Positions 38,106-47,178 of a DNA stretch of 64,000 bases are shown in pieces. The notes beneath the pieces were generated by a model. It made no database searches. It was not told the origin of the DNA and saw only the letters and a program-made list of their open reading frames with translations. Source of the DNA: Pseudanabaena sp. PCC 6802 (GTDB lineage Bacteria; Cyanobacteriota; Cyanobacteriia; Pseudanabaenales; Pseudanabaenaceae); the NCBI RefSeq assembly GCF_000332175.1, contig NZ_KB235910.1, forward strand, positions 559,278-623,277, read 5' to 3'. Within the stretch, counting starts at the first letter, position 1. Each line of letters starts with the position of its first letter. The translations under genes were made by a program, and so were the position numbers.

Positions 38106-38714
38106 ATGATTGCAGTTACTCAATTACAACAAGACCTAAATTTTGAGCAATTTTTGGCGCAATGTCCTGAAGATGGTCGCTACGAACTTGTGGATGGCAA
38201 GATGGTAAGAATTTTAGCAACAAGAAGACATTATGATGTCGCTGGGTTAATTCAAAAAAGCTTCGATCGCGAGATCGATCGCCTGGGGATGAATTACGTA
38301 GTCAATAATGCGATCGTACTGCTTACCACCAATAAACAAGGTAAAGAGCAAGGCAGAAATCCTGATGTGAGTGTAATCGATCGCAATGTTTGGCGCTCTG
38401 AACGCCTGAATCATCGAGGTATACGAGAACCAATTCAAATTGCGGTTGAGGTGGTTTCAACCAATTGGGAAGATGATTATATTGACAAACTTGATGAATA
38501 TGAACGCTTAGGTATTTGCGAATATTGGATTGTTGATTATTTAGCTCTGGGCAGTCGAACTTACCTGGGCAACCCCAAAGAACCTTCCGTTTTGGTCTTT
38601 ACCCTGGATGCCGAAAGAAAGTATCAGTTTACTCGGTTTCAAAATAGCGATCGCATTGTATCTCCGACCTTTCCAGAACTAGCACTCACAGTTGAGCAAA
38701 TTCTTAAAGCTTAG
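38106..38714 (+). CDS. Uma2/DUF820 family protein (PD-(D/E)XK nuclease fold)
   Basis: About 202 residues from ATG 38106 (TTG 38094 is an alternative). Uma2 signatures: YELVDGKMVRI, RNPDVSVID (Asp of the active site) and IAVEVVSTNW (Glu), then YWIVDYLALG. This family is greatly expanded in cyanobacteria, and its role is not established. Some members have been suggested to be linked to mobile DNA, but no such gene is adjacent here. Confidence 0.88.
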   Translation: MIAVTQLQQDLNFEQFLAQCPEDGRYELVDGKMVRILATRRHYDVAGLIQKSFDREIDRLGMNYVVNNAIVLLTTNKQGKEQGRNPDVSVIDRNVWRSERLNHRGIREPIQIAVEVVSTNWEDDYIDKLDEYERLGICEYWIVDYLALGSRTYLGNPKEPSVLVFTLDAERKYQFTRFQNSDRIVSPTFPELALTVEQILKA

Positions 38715-38865
38715 GGAATTGTCAACAAATAATGTCCCAACCGTAGGGCGTATTAGGCGCTAGCCGTAACGCGCCGCTGGTATTTTATTTCTGAGCAAAT
38801 CCCTTAACTGGTGCTGCGAACTCAATGCTATCCTAGGCAGCGATAGGCCGGTAAATCTAGATCGT

Positions 38866-39651
38866 ATGAAAAGCTTAGGCAATTGGTTTGTCAAACTCAT
38901 CCAGACTTTTTTTCTGTTCGGACAGGTAATCTTTCACGTTCTGATCGAGCGGCGACTGCACTGGCGTAACAGCGTAGAACAGATGTCGGTGGTTGGGACG
39001 GAATCGCTGATAATTACGCTAATCACCGCTAGTTTTGTGGGTGGCGTGTTTACGATTCAAGTGGCGAAAGAGTTTATTAATTTTGGGGCACAGCAGGCGA
39101 TTGGGGGTGTCCTGGCGATCGCCCTTACCCGAGAACTAGCGCCGACGCTTACCGCTGTGGTGATTGCGGGTCGGGTTGGGTCGGCATTTGCAGCGGAAAT
39201 TGGTACGATGCAGGTAACCGAGCAAATCGATGCGCTCTACATGCTGCGAACTAATCCCATTGACTATCTGGTGACACCTCGCATTGTAGCTTGCGTGTTG
39301 ATGATGCCAGTGTTGACAATTCTATCGCTGATTACAGGTATGACCGGAGGTTTATTTATCTCTGAGGCTCTGTATGGCATTCCACAATCGGTATTTTTAG
39401 ATTCGGTTCAGACCTTTCTCAAAACCTGGGATGTAATTACGGCGATCGTCAAAGCGGGAGTATTTGGAGTTTTAATTGCTACGATTGGAACTAACTGGGG
39501 GCTAACTACGACGGGTGGCGCTAAGGGTGTAGGTGAATCGACTACCACAGCAGTCGTAACGGCATTATTAGCGATTTTTGCCTCTAATTTCTTTATGTCC
39601 TGGATTCTCTACAGTGACGCACTCTCATCGGTAGCAGGCGCGGTCAATTAA
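38866..39651 (+). CDS. mlaE: MlaE-type ABC transporter permease
   Basis: 261 residues, the permease of a lipid-trafficking ABC system (Mla/TGD type). Signature blocks: VGGVFTIQVAKEF, ALTRELAPTLTAVVIAGRVGSAFAAEIGTM (spread over ~75-115), QIDALYMLRTNPIDYLVTPR and the C-terminal GESTTTAVV. Five or six membrane helices. In cyanobacteria the ATPase and MCE-domain partners are frequently encoded elsewhere, as here. It ends 7 bp from the convergent bvdR stop. Confidence 0.92.
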   Translation: MKSLGNWFVKLIQTFFLFGQVIFHVLIERRLHWRNSVEQMSVVGTESLIITLITASFVGGVFTIQVAKEFINFGAQQAIGGVLAIALTRELAPTLTAVVIAGRVGSAFAAEIGTMQVTEQIDALYMLRTNPIDYLVTPRIVACVLMMPVLTILSLITGMTGGLFISEALYGIPQSVFLDSVQTFLKTWDVITAIVKAGVFGVLIATIGTNWGLTTTGGAKGVGESTTTAVVTALLAIFASNFFMSWILYSDALSSVAGAVN

Positions 39652-39658
39652 GAACATT

Positions 39659-40618
39659 TTAGACATCGATTACCTGATTCGTCCTGGCGGCTTTTTCCGC
39701 AGCACAGGCAACTGCTAGGGCATGTAAGGCGCTGGCAGGCGTGACGTAGAGGGGCGTGCCGTTAAATAGATGTGACAAGACATTTTCGGTATCTTTTTTA
39801 AATAATCCTCGACTAGGCCCTGCTGGCAAGGTTTCTTCCCCGTTAGCGGCAATCAATTTTCCGGTTTCCGCCTCAAAAATTATTGCTCCTTGGCTGCCCT
39901 GAATTTCCAGAGAGCGCTCGGGCTTCCAGACATGTTCGCCTTTACTGTAGCCGACATCAGCAATCAAACCGCTATCGAACTGTAGTTGAGCATTACAAAC
40001 GCAGGCAGTGAATTGCTTGGGTAAATTTCCCCCTTCGTAGCGCAGTTGGCATGAAACAGAGCGCACTTGCCCGAACATGGCGGTAAGTCGATGAATGCGC
40101 GATACGGCTGCGATGAGAGGAAATCCAAATAAATCCGGCATGTAAGTCCATTTTTCAGGGGCAGGCGTTTGCGGGTTTTGGGTGGCATAGCGCGCATAAA
40201 AAGGCTTGCCAATTCTAGGTAGTGCTTCTACAGCCGCCTGGTGGACTCCGCCAAGCAGTTCGATATGCTCGACATGCAGCATGAGTTGCTTTTGCTGGGC
40301 TAACTGCACCAGTTCCGTTGCCTCTGCCAGACTAAAAGAGAGGGGATATTCGACAATTACGTGTTTGCCGCTTAGCAATGCTTTGGATACTACGGTGCTG
40401 TGCTCGCGATTGATCGTGGCGACAACGATCGCTTCGAGATCGGGTCGGACAACCAGGTCAGACCAATACTCGTGGGCATCCATACCAAACATTTGCCCCA
40501 GTTCTTGGGCTTTAGTGAAGTTGCCAGCGATCGCTTTGAGTTGTACCCTTTCATCCTGTGAAAAAATCTCTGCGCGGAGCTTTGCCACGAAACCCGTACC
40601 AACAATACCAATTCTCAA
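39659..40618 (-). CDS. bvdR: Biliverdin reductase (Gfo/Idh/MocA family)
   Basis: 319 residues. N-terminal Rossmann motif GIVGTGFVAKLRAEIF for NAD(P)H, then the Gfo/Idh segment GKHVIVEYPLSFSLAEA. The stretch LHVEHIELLGGVHQA and FYARYATQNPQTPAPEKW closely match Synechocystis BvdR as I remember it, and the C-terminal PLYVTPASALHALAVA also fits. Reduces biliverdin IX-alpha to bilirubin and affects phycobiliprotein levels in Synechocystis. A generic oxidoreductase is the fallback call. Confidence 0.82.
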   Translation of the reverse strand: MRIGIVGTGFVAKLRAEIFSQDERVQLKAIAGNFTKAQELGQMFGMDAHEYWSDLVVRPDLEAIVVATINREHSTVVSKALLSGKHVIVEYPLSFSLAEATELVQLAQQKQLMLHVEHIELLGGVHQAAVEALPRIGKPFYARYATQNPQTPAPEKWTYMPDLFGFPLIAAVSRIHRLTAMFGQVRSVSCQLRYEGGNLPKQFTACVCNAQLQFDSGLIADVGYSKGEHVWKPERSLEIQGSQGAIIFEAETGKLIAANGEETLPAGPSRGLFKKDTENVLSHLFNGTPLYVTPASALHALAVACAAEKAARTNQVIDV

Positions 40619-40815
40619 TTGTAGTTATTCCTAAAGTTCAAGGGTATAAATGTTCAGTAGGGGGCAGGTTTGGCTGAAAGCCTTACAGTGAGCTAATAAC
40701 GGCTCTACTAAACCTGCCAGATCCAATCAGTCAACCAGATTGAGTGCTCTGATGCGTTACGCTGGCACTAACGGCATCCTACGGGGAGATGACATTTGTG
40801 CCAATCCCTAGCCTT

Positions 40816-41079
40816 CTAAAGCCGATTCAACTTAGAAGGGGGCAGGCGCTTGACTTTTACTTTGACGCGAAAAATGCGCTTGCCTGTAATTGTATTTGCC
40901 CAAACTGCAATCTTATTCCAGGTCATTTCCGAAATGTAGCGATTGCATACGCTTGCCAGGGCTATAACAGTAGCGATCGGGAAAATCGTATCCAAGGAGT
41001 TACCATCGCGGCTGCCGACTAGCAGACAGACAACGGAGGCAACAAGCGATGAAATCAGAAAGAACTGGAACTTAGTCAT
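40816..41079 (-). CDS. Small membrane protein, unknown
   Basis: 87 residues. One hydrophobic segment at the N-terminus (FFLISSLVASVVCLLVG) and a second at about 32-46 (IFPIATVIALASVC), then a very basic tail (VKVKVKRLPPSKLNRL). I do not recognise a family. Coding is supported by an uninterrupted frame with plausible membrane topology, but the evidence is weak and an overlapping frame on the other strand exists. Confidence 0.45.
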   Translation of the reverse strand: MTKFQFFLISSLVASVVCLLVGSRDGNSLDTIFPIATVIALASVCNRYISEMTWNKIAVWANTITGKRIFRVKVKVKRLPPSKLNRL

Positions 41080-41177
41080 AGTTTAGATAATTAATCAGAA
41101 ATCTCTGAACAAAAAAGTTAGCTGTTGGCTGTTAGCTATTAGCTGTTAGCTAGCTTATAGAGTAATCATAGCAAGCC

Positions 41178-42086
41178 TTAGAGACTCGTGTAAGTTGTAC
41201 CTTGCTTAGCTATACTCAGGCATTTTTTAGTTGCTTTAACGCCAACCTGCCCCCAGGCTTTAACCATAGATTCGGCGATCGCTTCAATCTGTCCCGCACT
41301 GCCCAAAGCCAATAGGGTCGGCCCCGCACCACTGATGACAACGCCATGCGCTCCGGCGGCGATCGCGGCGGCTTGCACTGCTTCCATGCCAGGAATTAAA
41401 CTCTGGCGGTAGGGCTGATGTAGTTTATCCTGGAGGGCAGACTGCAACCAGGAGGGATTAGCACTGGTTAAGGCTTGCACGAGGAGGGCGAGATGAGAGG
41501 CGTTAAAAATGGCATCCTTAAGCGCAACTTCCTTGGGTACTACCTGACGAGCTTTGGCTGTAGGTAGCTCGAAGTCAGGAATTGCCACCGCGATCGCAAT
41601 ATCTTTGTGCCACGGCAACGCGCAAAATTCCCAGCCGCCGCACTTAGCAGAGGCAATCAACTGACAGCCACCCAACATGGCTGGAGTGACGTTATCGGGA
41701 TGCCCCTCCATATCGATCGCCAGTTGCAATAATTCCTTTTGACTGAGGGGCGAGCCAGCCAACAAATTTCCCCCAATAATTCCAGCCACGATTGCGGTAG
41801 CAGAACTACCTAACCCCCTTGCGAGGGGAACCTGCAAATCGACATGAAGCGAGATGACGGGCTTGGGTTTGCCAATGCGTTCGTAAAACTGTTCCAGGCT
41901 TTGGTAGACCAGATTCGTTTTGTTCTTGGCAATTTTGTCAGCGGCTGCACCGGAGGCGGTAATCCGAAATTCATCGGACAGGGCGATTTCAAATTTGTTG
42001 AACAGGGTGAGAGCCGCACCCAAACAATCATAGCCAGGTCCAAGATTTGCCGTAGTTGCTGGCACTGCGATCGCATAAGAGGACAT
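41178..42086 (-). CDS. thrB: Homoserine kinase
   Basis: GHMP kinase that phosphorylates L-homoserine in threonine synthesis. 302 residues. N-terminal VPATTANLGPGYDCLGAAL, the ATP-binding motif PLARGLGSSATAIVAG (~87-102), GHPDNVTPAMLGG and the C-terminal AHGVVISGAGPTLLAL are all present. Divergent from the GTPase gene across ~73 bp. Downstream a tract repeats AGCTGTTAGCT. Confidence 0.95.
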   Translation of the reverse strand: MSSYAIAVPATTANLGPGYDCLGAALTLFNKFEIALSDEFRITASGAAADKIAKNKTNLVYQSLEQFYERIGKPKPVISLHVDLQVPLARGLGSSATAIVAGIIGGNLLAGSPLSQKELLQLAIDMEGHPDNVTPAMLGGCQLIASAKCGGWEFCALPWHKDIAIAVAIPDFELPTAKARQVVPKEVALKDAIFNASHLALLVQALTSANPSWLQSALQDKLHQPYRQSLIPGMEAVQAAAIAAGAHGVVISGAGPTLLALGSAGQIEAIAESMVKAWGQVGVKATKKCLSIAKQGTTYTSL

Positions 42087-42159
42087 GCTTGTGTGAAGAG
42101 TAAAAAGAACTGATCTAAGATTATTCCACGCCTGTCAATTACTGCTTTTATTAATTTTC

Positions 42160-43497
42160 ATGTCAGATTTGCGATCGGATCCATCATTAAAAGATCGATT
42201 ACCAACTCAACCCACTCCAGATTTCCTCAATTTAGCTCGCGATCGCATTGCTAAATACCTCGATCGCTACGCGGGCGATCTGGATAGTTCCGAAATAGAG
42301 AAGCTCAAAGAACTAGAACTCAAGCTGGCAGAACACCAGGTGGAAATAGCTGTTTTTGGTTTGGTGTCGCGGGGTAAAACTGCGGTAATTAATGCTTTGC
42401 TGGGCAGAAAAGTTGGTATAACAGGTGCAACGCACGGCACTACGCAGACCCCCACGGGCGTGCAATTCGATCTCAGTCGGTCTAGCAATAATACAGAGCA
42501 ATTACCAATTGATGCGCCTGCGCCAGCCAGGAAAGTTCAACTCAAACTGATCGATACGCCTGGATTAGATGAGATCGACGGCGAAGATAAAGGTGAAATG
42601 GCGAAAGCGATCGCTAAGCAAGCCGACCTGATTTTGTTTGTAGTTGCAGGGGACATGACCCGCCTGGAGTTGGAGACACTATCCGAGTTGCGATCGGCCT
42701 CTAAACCAATCCTGTTGGTTTTTAACAAAGTAGATCTCTATCCCGAAAGCGATCGCGCTGCCATCCATGCTGCACTACAAAACAAGCAATTGCAACACCT
42801 GATTTCACCCGATGAAATTATCTTGACGGCAGCGGAACCGCTACCAACAAAGGTGAGAGTGCAATATGCCGGAATGCATGGGTCGCAAAATCCTGCAAGT
42901 ATTGCAGAGACGTGGGAACCGCAGCCGCCACAGATACAAGCGCTCAAGCAAAAAATTCTCGATCTGCTCAACCAGGAGGGCAAGGCTCTATTAGCGATCG
43001 ATGCACTGAGAACCCTAGCTCAGATACAGGATACTGCCAGCGATCGCCGTATTCAGAAATTACCGCGCCTGCGTAGTGTTGCGTCTCTGGTATTTGCAAT
43101 TAAAGCGATCGCCTCGATCCTGTCACCTTCATTCTGGCTAGATGCAATTATTAGTGCTGGCATCGATCTGCCTGTAGCATTGGTATGGACGCGATCGGGG
43201 CAAGCATTACCAGGAGCGAGCCTGCCGCTGTGGTTGGGGGCAATTTTGCTGAATGCTGCGGTTACATCCGCCTGGGGACTGGAAGCCCAGATTACTCAAA
43301 TTGGCTGGTTGGGCATCACCACCCCATTCCTACTCCAGAGCTTGCAGGCCGCCATGCACCGCCATAGTGGTTGGGGTAAAACTGGAGCCAGGACGCTCGC
43401 GCAAGAAATCCTGCAACAAGTACCTACAAATTCCATCCTCAGCCGTATTTCTCCAGAATTAGAACCAGCATCAATTGCTCGAGTTATGGGTAACTGA
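42160..43497 (+). CDS. Era-like/dynamin-like GTPase with C-terminal membrane region
   Basis: 445 residues. G1 GLVSRGKT (67-74), G3 DTPG (132-135) and G4 NKVD (189-192) are present. The Ser-Arg in the P-loop differs from the usual xxxxGKS form but is shared by cyanobacterial relatives. The C-terminal third has hydrophobic helices (~300-390) resembling the DUF697-type region, so it is likely membrane bound. Function unknown; proteins of this class are proposed to act in membrane remodelling or chloroplast-like division. It lies head to head with thrB. Confidence 0.85.
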   Translation: MSDLRSDPSLKDRLPTQPTPDFLNLARDRIAKYLDRYAGDLDSSEIEKLKELELKLAEHQVEIAVFGLVSRGKTAVINALLGRKVGITGATHGTTQTPTGVQFDLSRSSNNTEQLPIDAPAPARKVQLKLIDTPGLDEIDGEDKGEMAKAIAKQADLILFVVAGDMTRLELETLSELRSASKPILLVFNKVDLYPESDRAAIHAALQNKQLQHLISPDEIILTAAEPLPTKVRVQYAGMHGSQNPASIAETWEPQPPQIQALKQKILDLLNQEGKALLAIDALRTLAQIQDTASDRRIQKLPRLRSVASLVFAIKAIASILSPSFWLDAIISAGIDLPVALVWTRSGQALPGASLPLWLGAILLNAAVTSAWGLEAQITQIGWLGITTPFLLQSLQAAMHRHSGWGKTGARTLAQEILQQVPTNSILSRISPELEPASIARVMGN

Positions 43498-43532
43498 CTC
43501 CGCAGTGTCAAGAATACTTTCAGGGGGCATTA

Positions 43533-43982
43533 ATGGAATTACTCTTTAAGATTTCTTTCTTACTTCTTTCCTCTCTTTTTACTGGAATCGTAATATTTCT
43601 TTCCACAGTCCTTAGAGGAACATTTAACGCATTAACAGAAGCACAGTATTACTCTTTTTATTCAGAAATCATCGTAAGAGGAAGAAAATCGGTTGTTATT
43701 AACACAATTGTGTCGGTACCAATTCTGATATTTGCAGCATATCTTCTTTATGGCTTCAGGAACTCGTTCTTTATCACTGGCTCGTTGTTATACATATCAG
43801 GTTCTTTTGTAGCGTCAATAATAATCAATGAACCTGCATATGCACAATTACTCAAAATGGATATAAACGATCGCGCAGAAATAATTAAGATTCGTGGCTT
43901 ACTAAACAAAGGTAATATCACCAGAGCCGTTTTATCTCTGTTTGGTATACTCTTAGTCGGAATATCAATCTCAGGTTATTGA
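43533..43982 (+). CDS. Membrane protein, DUF1772-like
   Basis: 149 residues with four hydrophobic helices and a central loop containing NEPAYAQLLKMD, a position like the conserved N-x-P of DUF1772 proteins. The match is only by pattern. Codon use is AT-richer than that of its neighbours, with no HIP1 octamer. Its stop overlaps the next start (TGATG), so the two membrane proteins are co-translated. Confidence 0.65.
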   Translation: MELLFKISFLLLSSLFTGIVIFLSTVLRGTFNALTEAQYYSFYSEIIVRGRKSVVINTIVSVPILIFAAYLLYGFRNSFFITGSLLYISGSFVASIIINEPAYAQLLKMDINDRAEIIKIRGLLNKGNITRAVLSLFGILLVGISISGY

Positions 43983-44407
43983 TGTTTCGCCCAATATCGG
44001 GATTCGCTATGAATTTACTCGTTGCCAAGATGAAGTGGGTTATGTTAGTGTCTGGCGCACTGACATGCACGATGTTCTATGCTGCTGTAGACCCACAAGC
44101 TGCTCTAAACTCGATGTTTGGAGCAGCGCTTCAAGGCCCCCTTGCTGAAATTGTCGTGCGTAATTGGGGCGCGCTAATCGCGCTCGTCGGTGCAATGCTA
44201 ATTTACGGTGCGTTCGATCCGCCGAGTCGCCCTTTAGTCCTTACCGTTGCTGGTCTCAGCAAACTGATCTTCATCGGCCTGGTTCTCTTCTATGGCACGC
44301 AATATCTAGGGCAACAGGCTGGTCTGGCGATCGCTATCGATCTGGTCATGGTGGTGCTTTTCGTCAGTTACCTCGTCGCTGTCCGTCGCCATAAGACTGC
44401 TGCCTAA
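43979..44407 (+). CDS. Membrane protein of unknown function (DoxX- or DUF4345-like)
   Basis: 142 residues with four hydrophobic helices (starting around KWVMLVSGALTCTMFYAA). A better start may be the internal ATG at 44029 (MKWVML), since the first ~17 residues are atypical. The pattern ALIALVGAMLIYGAF and ending LVAVRRH resemble DoxX/DUF4345 proteins, but I cannot assign it. Overlaps the upstream membrane protein gene by 4 bp. Confidence 0.65.
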   Translation: MMFRPISGFAMNLLVAKMKWVMLVSGALTCTMFYAAVDPQAALNSMFGAALQGPLAEIVVRNWGALIALVGAMLIYGAFDPPSRPLVLTVAGLSKLIFIGLVLFYGTQYLGQQAGLAIAIDLVMVVLFVSYLVAVRRHKTAA

Positions 44408-44490
44408 GCTGTTGGTGAAACTGCTACAAATAGCTGGCAAATACCCAGACAAGAATCTATATAATAAGCAGAAAGAATAAATTTATCTAT

Positions 44491-45597
44491 ATGACTGATT
44501 TACCTAGCGATCGCGCAATTCTGCAAGTACTCGCCCCCATTTCAGATCCACAGCAGGGCAAGAGTTTGGTGGAACTCAATATGATTCGTGATGTGGTGGT
44601 GAAGCCATCGGGAGTAGTTAGCTTTACGCTGGTGCTGGCAAATCCCAACAGCCCGCATCGCGATACGATTATCGACAAGTGCAAAACTGCAATTAAAGCT
44701 CTGGATGGCGTTACAGATGTCTGGGCCAAGGTGATTTCCGATAGCCCTGCCACTAACCCTAACCCTGTGGCTCCACCCAAACCAGGTGGCGATCGCATGG
44801 CAATTCCGGGCATCAAACATATTATTGCCGTCTCTAGTGGCAAGGGTGGCGTGGGCAAAACCACCGTATCGGTTAACCTGGCAGTCGGTCTGGCCGAGAT
44901 GGGCGCAAAAGTCGGCATCCTCGACGCGGATATTTACGGGCCAAACGTGCCGCTGATGCTGGGCATGGATGACTTTCGCTTCAGTGCCGAGCATATCAGC
45001 ACCGATGCCAATGGTATGGATGTCGTGCAACCCGCATTTAACTACGGAGTCAAAATTGTCTCCAGGGCATTCACCCACGGCCACCAGCCGTTACCCTGGC
45101 GCGGGCCAATGCTGCACGGCATTATTCGCCAATTCCTCACCCAGGTGAATTGGGGCGAGCTGGATTATTTAATCGTGGACATGCCACCTGGCACTGGTGA
45201 TGCCCAAATGACACTGATTCAATCGGTGGCAACTTCCGGAGCAGTAATTGTCACGACACCGCAAAATGTATCGCTGCTGGATTCCTATAAAGGCTTGCAG
45301 ATGTTTGAGAATATGGGCGTTCCCATTCTCGGCATCGTGGAAAACATGAGTTACTTCATCCCCCCAGATATGCCCGATAAGCAGTACGACATTTTTGGCT
45401 CCGGCGGCGGTACGAAGACGGCATCTGAACTGGGCATTCCTTTACTGGGCTGCGTGCCGTTGGAAATTGGTTTGCGCGAAGGAGGGGATCGCGGCGTGCC
45501 TATCACGCTCAGTCATCCTGAATCTGCTTCTGCCCAGGCTTTAAAAGCGATCGCTCAAGCAGTTGCTAGTAAAATAGAAACATTGGGACAAGCCTAA
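44491..45597 (+). CDS. apbC: Mrp/NBP35-type P-loop ATPase, Fe-S cluster carrier
   Basis: 368 residues. N-terminal MIP18/DUF59-like domain (~6-85), then the deviant Walker A SSGKGGVGKTT (115-125), VDMPPGTGDAQMT and ENMSYF. Loads or carries Fe-S clusters in the cytoplasm. The canonical CPxC after ENMSYF in many Mrp proteins is absent here (FIPPDMPDKQYDIFG), a form common in cyanobacteria as I recall, so cluster binding must differ. ATG at 44491 is used. Confidence 0.9.
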   Translation: MTDLPSDRAILQVLAPISDPQQGKSLVELNMIRDVVVKPSGVVSFTLVLANPNSPHRDTIIDKCKTAIKALDGVTDVWAKVISDSPATNPNPVAPPKPGGDRMAIPGIKHIIAVSSGKGGVGKTTVSVNLAVGLAEMGAKVGILDADIYGPNVPLMLGMDDFRFSAEHISTDANGMDVVQPAFNYGVKIVSRAFTHGHQPLPWRGPMLHGIIRQFLTQVNWGELDYLIVDMPPGTGDAQMTLIQSVATSGAVIVTTPQNVSLLDSYKGLQMFENMGVPILGIVENMSYFIPPDMPDKQYDIFGSGGGTKTASELGIPLLGCVPLEIGLREGGDRGVPITLSHPESASAQALKAIAQAVASKIETLGQA

Positions 45598-45717
45598 ATA
45601 CTCAAGTTTGCTGCTACATCAAAGGGGATTGGCGGTGGAGCGTTTGCAGAGGGCGCTCCCTGTTGCTTAAGCTTAGTGTGAGCGATCGCTTTGGGCAACT
45701 TGCTAGCTGGCTCTGAT

Positions 45718-46668
45718 CTAGTCTCGCCACTCAGGCGATCCAAACTCGGTCTCGAAATCATTGTCGATGTGCAGGAGGGTAACGTCGCGACCGTTGCGTC
45801 CTAGGACTCGGGTTGCGGCAAGCCAACACTCTGCCTGCTCAGATCTTTTTAGGATAAGATCCTGACTCCAGATTCCGTTGCGGGCATGAAAAGAAACGCG
45901 GTAGTATGCGGCTGGAAGCAGCGACCAGCGACCAATCAGAAAGTCGGCGGGGGAGTTGATCTCGCCCCAATACTTCTTGAAGATATCTCGCGACGCATCC
46001 ATGTCTCTCACTCGAATTCGAAGATCATACAGTGGGAATTCACCTATTCTTATAACCACGATGTTCTGCGCAATAGAAAGCCCCAAGTCAAAGTGATAGA
46101 GCATAAAATAACAGAACGAATCACCTCCAGTCTGTACACTCTCTATACGCTTCTGGATAGAGAGCATCTCTTCTCTAAGTTTGGTAAGTTGTTGTGAAGT
46201 ATCCAATTCAAGATAGTCAATTCCAAGGAATTGTTTGCGTATGGATGCAAAAGCAGGAGTGTCCAAGATGGTGGTCATACGCTCCAAGTGATAAATTTCT
46301 GTCCGAATATCTGTCGCAGAATTGGCAAGATCCCGACGTTCAGCAAGCATGAGTTCCTGATTGGTCACGAAAACAAATCCTTCGGCGCTGTTCTTGCGCG
46401 CACCTTTTGCGTCACTTAGAAACTTCTTTTTTATACAAGCGAAGGATTGCTGACCACTAGGAAAATAAACACCCATCACCCAAAGTTGCCCATCTTTGCT
46501 GCACATCGCATCCTTGCCACCATCTTTGCCGCCGAGGGGGTGACTCGGGTCAAGATCAGAAAACCCATCGGCCAGTAGCACTTGCGCGGAGAGACGCTCC
46601 GATAATCCCTGTCCAGAAGTCCATTCGCGCAGGCGATGCCATGTCTCGTCCCAACGAGGTGTCGTCAT
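45718..46668 (-). CDS. Uncharacterised protein with a possible nuclease-like N-terminal module
   Basis: 316 residues. Residues ~28-110 have the pattern LLADGFSDLDPSHPLGGKDGGKDAM...WVMGVYFP...KKKFLSD, then EGFVFVTNQELMLAERRDL and IYHLERMTTILDTP. The G-x-D-G-x-K-D stretch followed by a strand and a Lys-rich helix could be a PD-(D/E)XK-type site. I recall this module in proteins of defence-type loci, but I cannot name the family. A coiled coil follows (~155-185), and the last 120 residues form an unknown beta-rich domain. No HIP1 octamer is present in 950 bp, unlike the surroundings, which suggests acquisition by transfer. Confidence 0.7.
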   Translation of the reverse strand: MTTPRWDETWHRLREWTSGQGLSERLSAQVLLADGFSDLDPSHPLGGKDGGKDAMCSKDGQLWVMGVYFPSGQQSFACIKKKFLSDAKGARKNSAEGFVFVTNQELMLAERRDLANSATDIRTEIYHLERMTTILDTPAFASIRKQFLGIDYLELDTSQQLTKLREEMLSIQKRIESVQTGGDSFCYFMLYHFDLGLSIAQNIVVIRIGEFPLYDLRIRVRDMDASRDIFKKYWGEINSPADFLIGRWSLLPAAYYRVSFHARNGIWSQDLILKRSEQAECWLAATRVLGRNGRDVTLLHIDNDFETEFGSPEWRD

Positions 46669-46890
46669 GAATCGAGGTCTCCAAAAGTCCAGCTAACGGC
46701 AAAATTCACCTACTATCATAGCTTTCCATTTCTATAAGAGACAAACAAAATTATTCAGATATAACGATTCTATTCGGTGCGATCGCCTTTGCTATTAACC
46801 AACCTCCCTCCTCCCAAATTATCTCTGCAAACTAACTTAGCGATTTCAAATGAGAAAATGTGCGATCGCTCTTCCTCAAAATGATTGATG

Positions 46891-47160
46891 TCAGACTTCG
46901 CAAGGGTCGCTTGTTGGTGACTGATTGGCATTTTGAGCGGCAAGCATTGCATTCATATGCATAAAGATACGATCTAGTTCTCCAATCATCTCTAGCTCAG
47001 GAATTTCTTCTAGTGTAAGTTCATCCACTTTCTTTTTATCAAGAAGCTGCTCCATGCGAGTCTGCAACTGCTCGCTAAATTTAAAAAGCTTGAACTGCCC
47101 AACTTGTTCAAGTTGGATCTCGTGGAGTAATAGTGACGGCTTGACAATAGTTGTAACCAT
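46891..47160 (-). CDS. Small hypothetical protein in the VapBC cluster
   Basis: 89 residues, helical and rich in Leu, Glu and Gln, without known motifs. A second, partial copy of its C-terminus (MNAVLATQNANQ) lies at 48150-48188. It follows the 66-residue gene by 18 bp on the same strand, as the last of four small genes starting with vapB. Confidence 0.6.
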   Translation of the reverse strand: MVTTIVKPSLLLHEIQLEQVGQFKLFKFSEQLQTRMEQLLDKKKVDELTLEEIPELEMIGELDRIFMHMNAMLAAQNANQSPTSDPCEV

Positions 47161-47178
47161 GTTTGTATTTAAACCATG

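Noticed and set aside
40789-41022. Plus-strand 77-residue frame opposite the small membrane protein
   Set aside because: Cys-rich but without pattern; the opposite frame has membrane helices and a basic tail and is more protein-like.
41105-41160. Tract of AGCTGTTAGCT repeats resembling a small tandem array
   Set aside because: Too short and irregular for a CRISPR or a clear minisatellite; no spacers. No CRISPR array was found anywhere in the window.
46770-46952. 60-residue minus-strand frame below the 89-residue gene
   Set aside because: Overlaps the 89-residue gene in another frame and shows no protein-like features.
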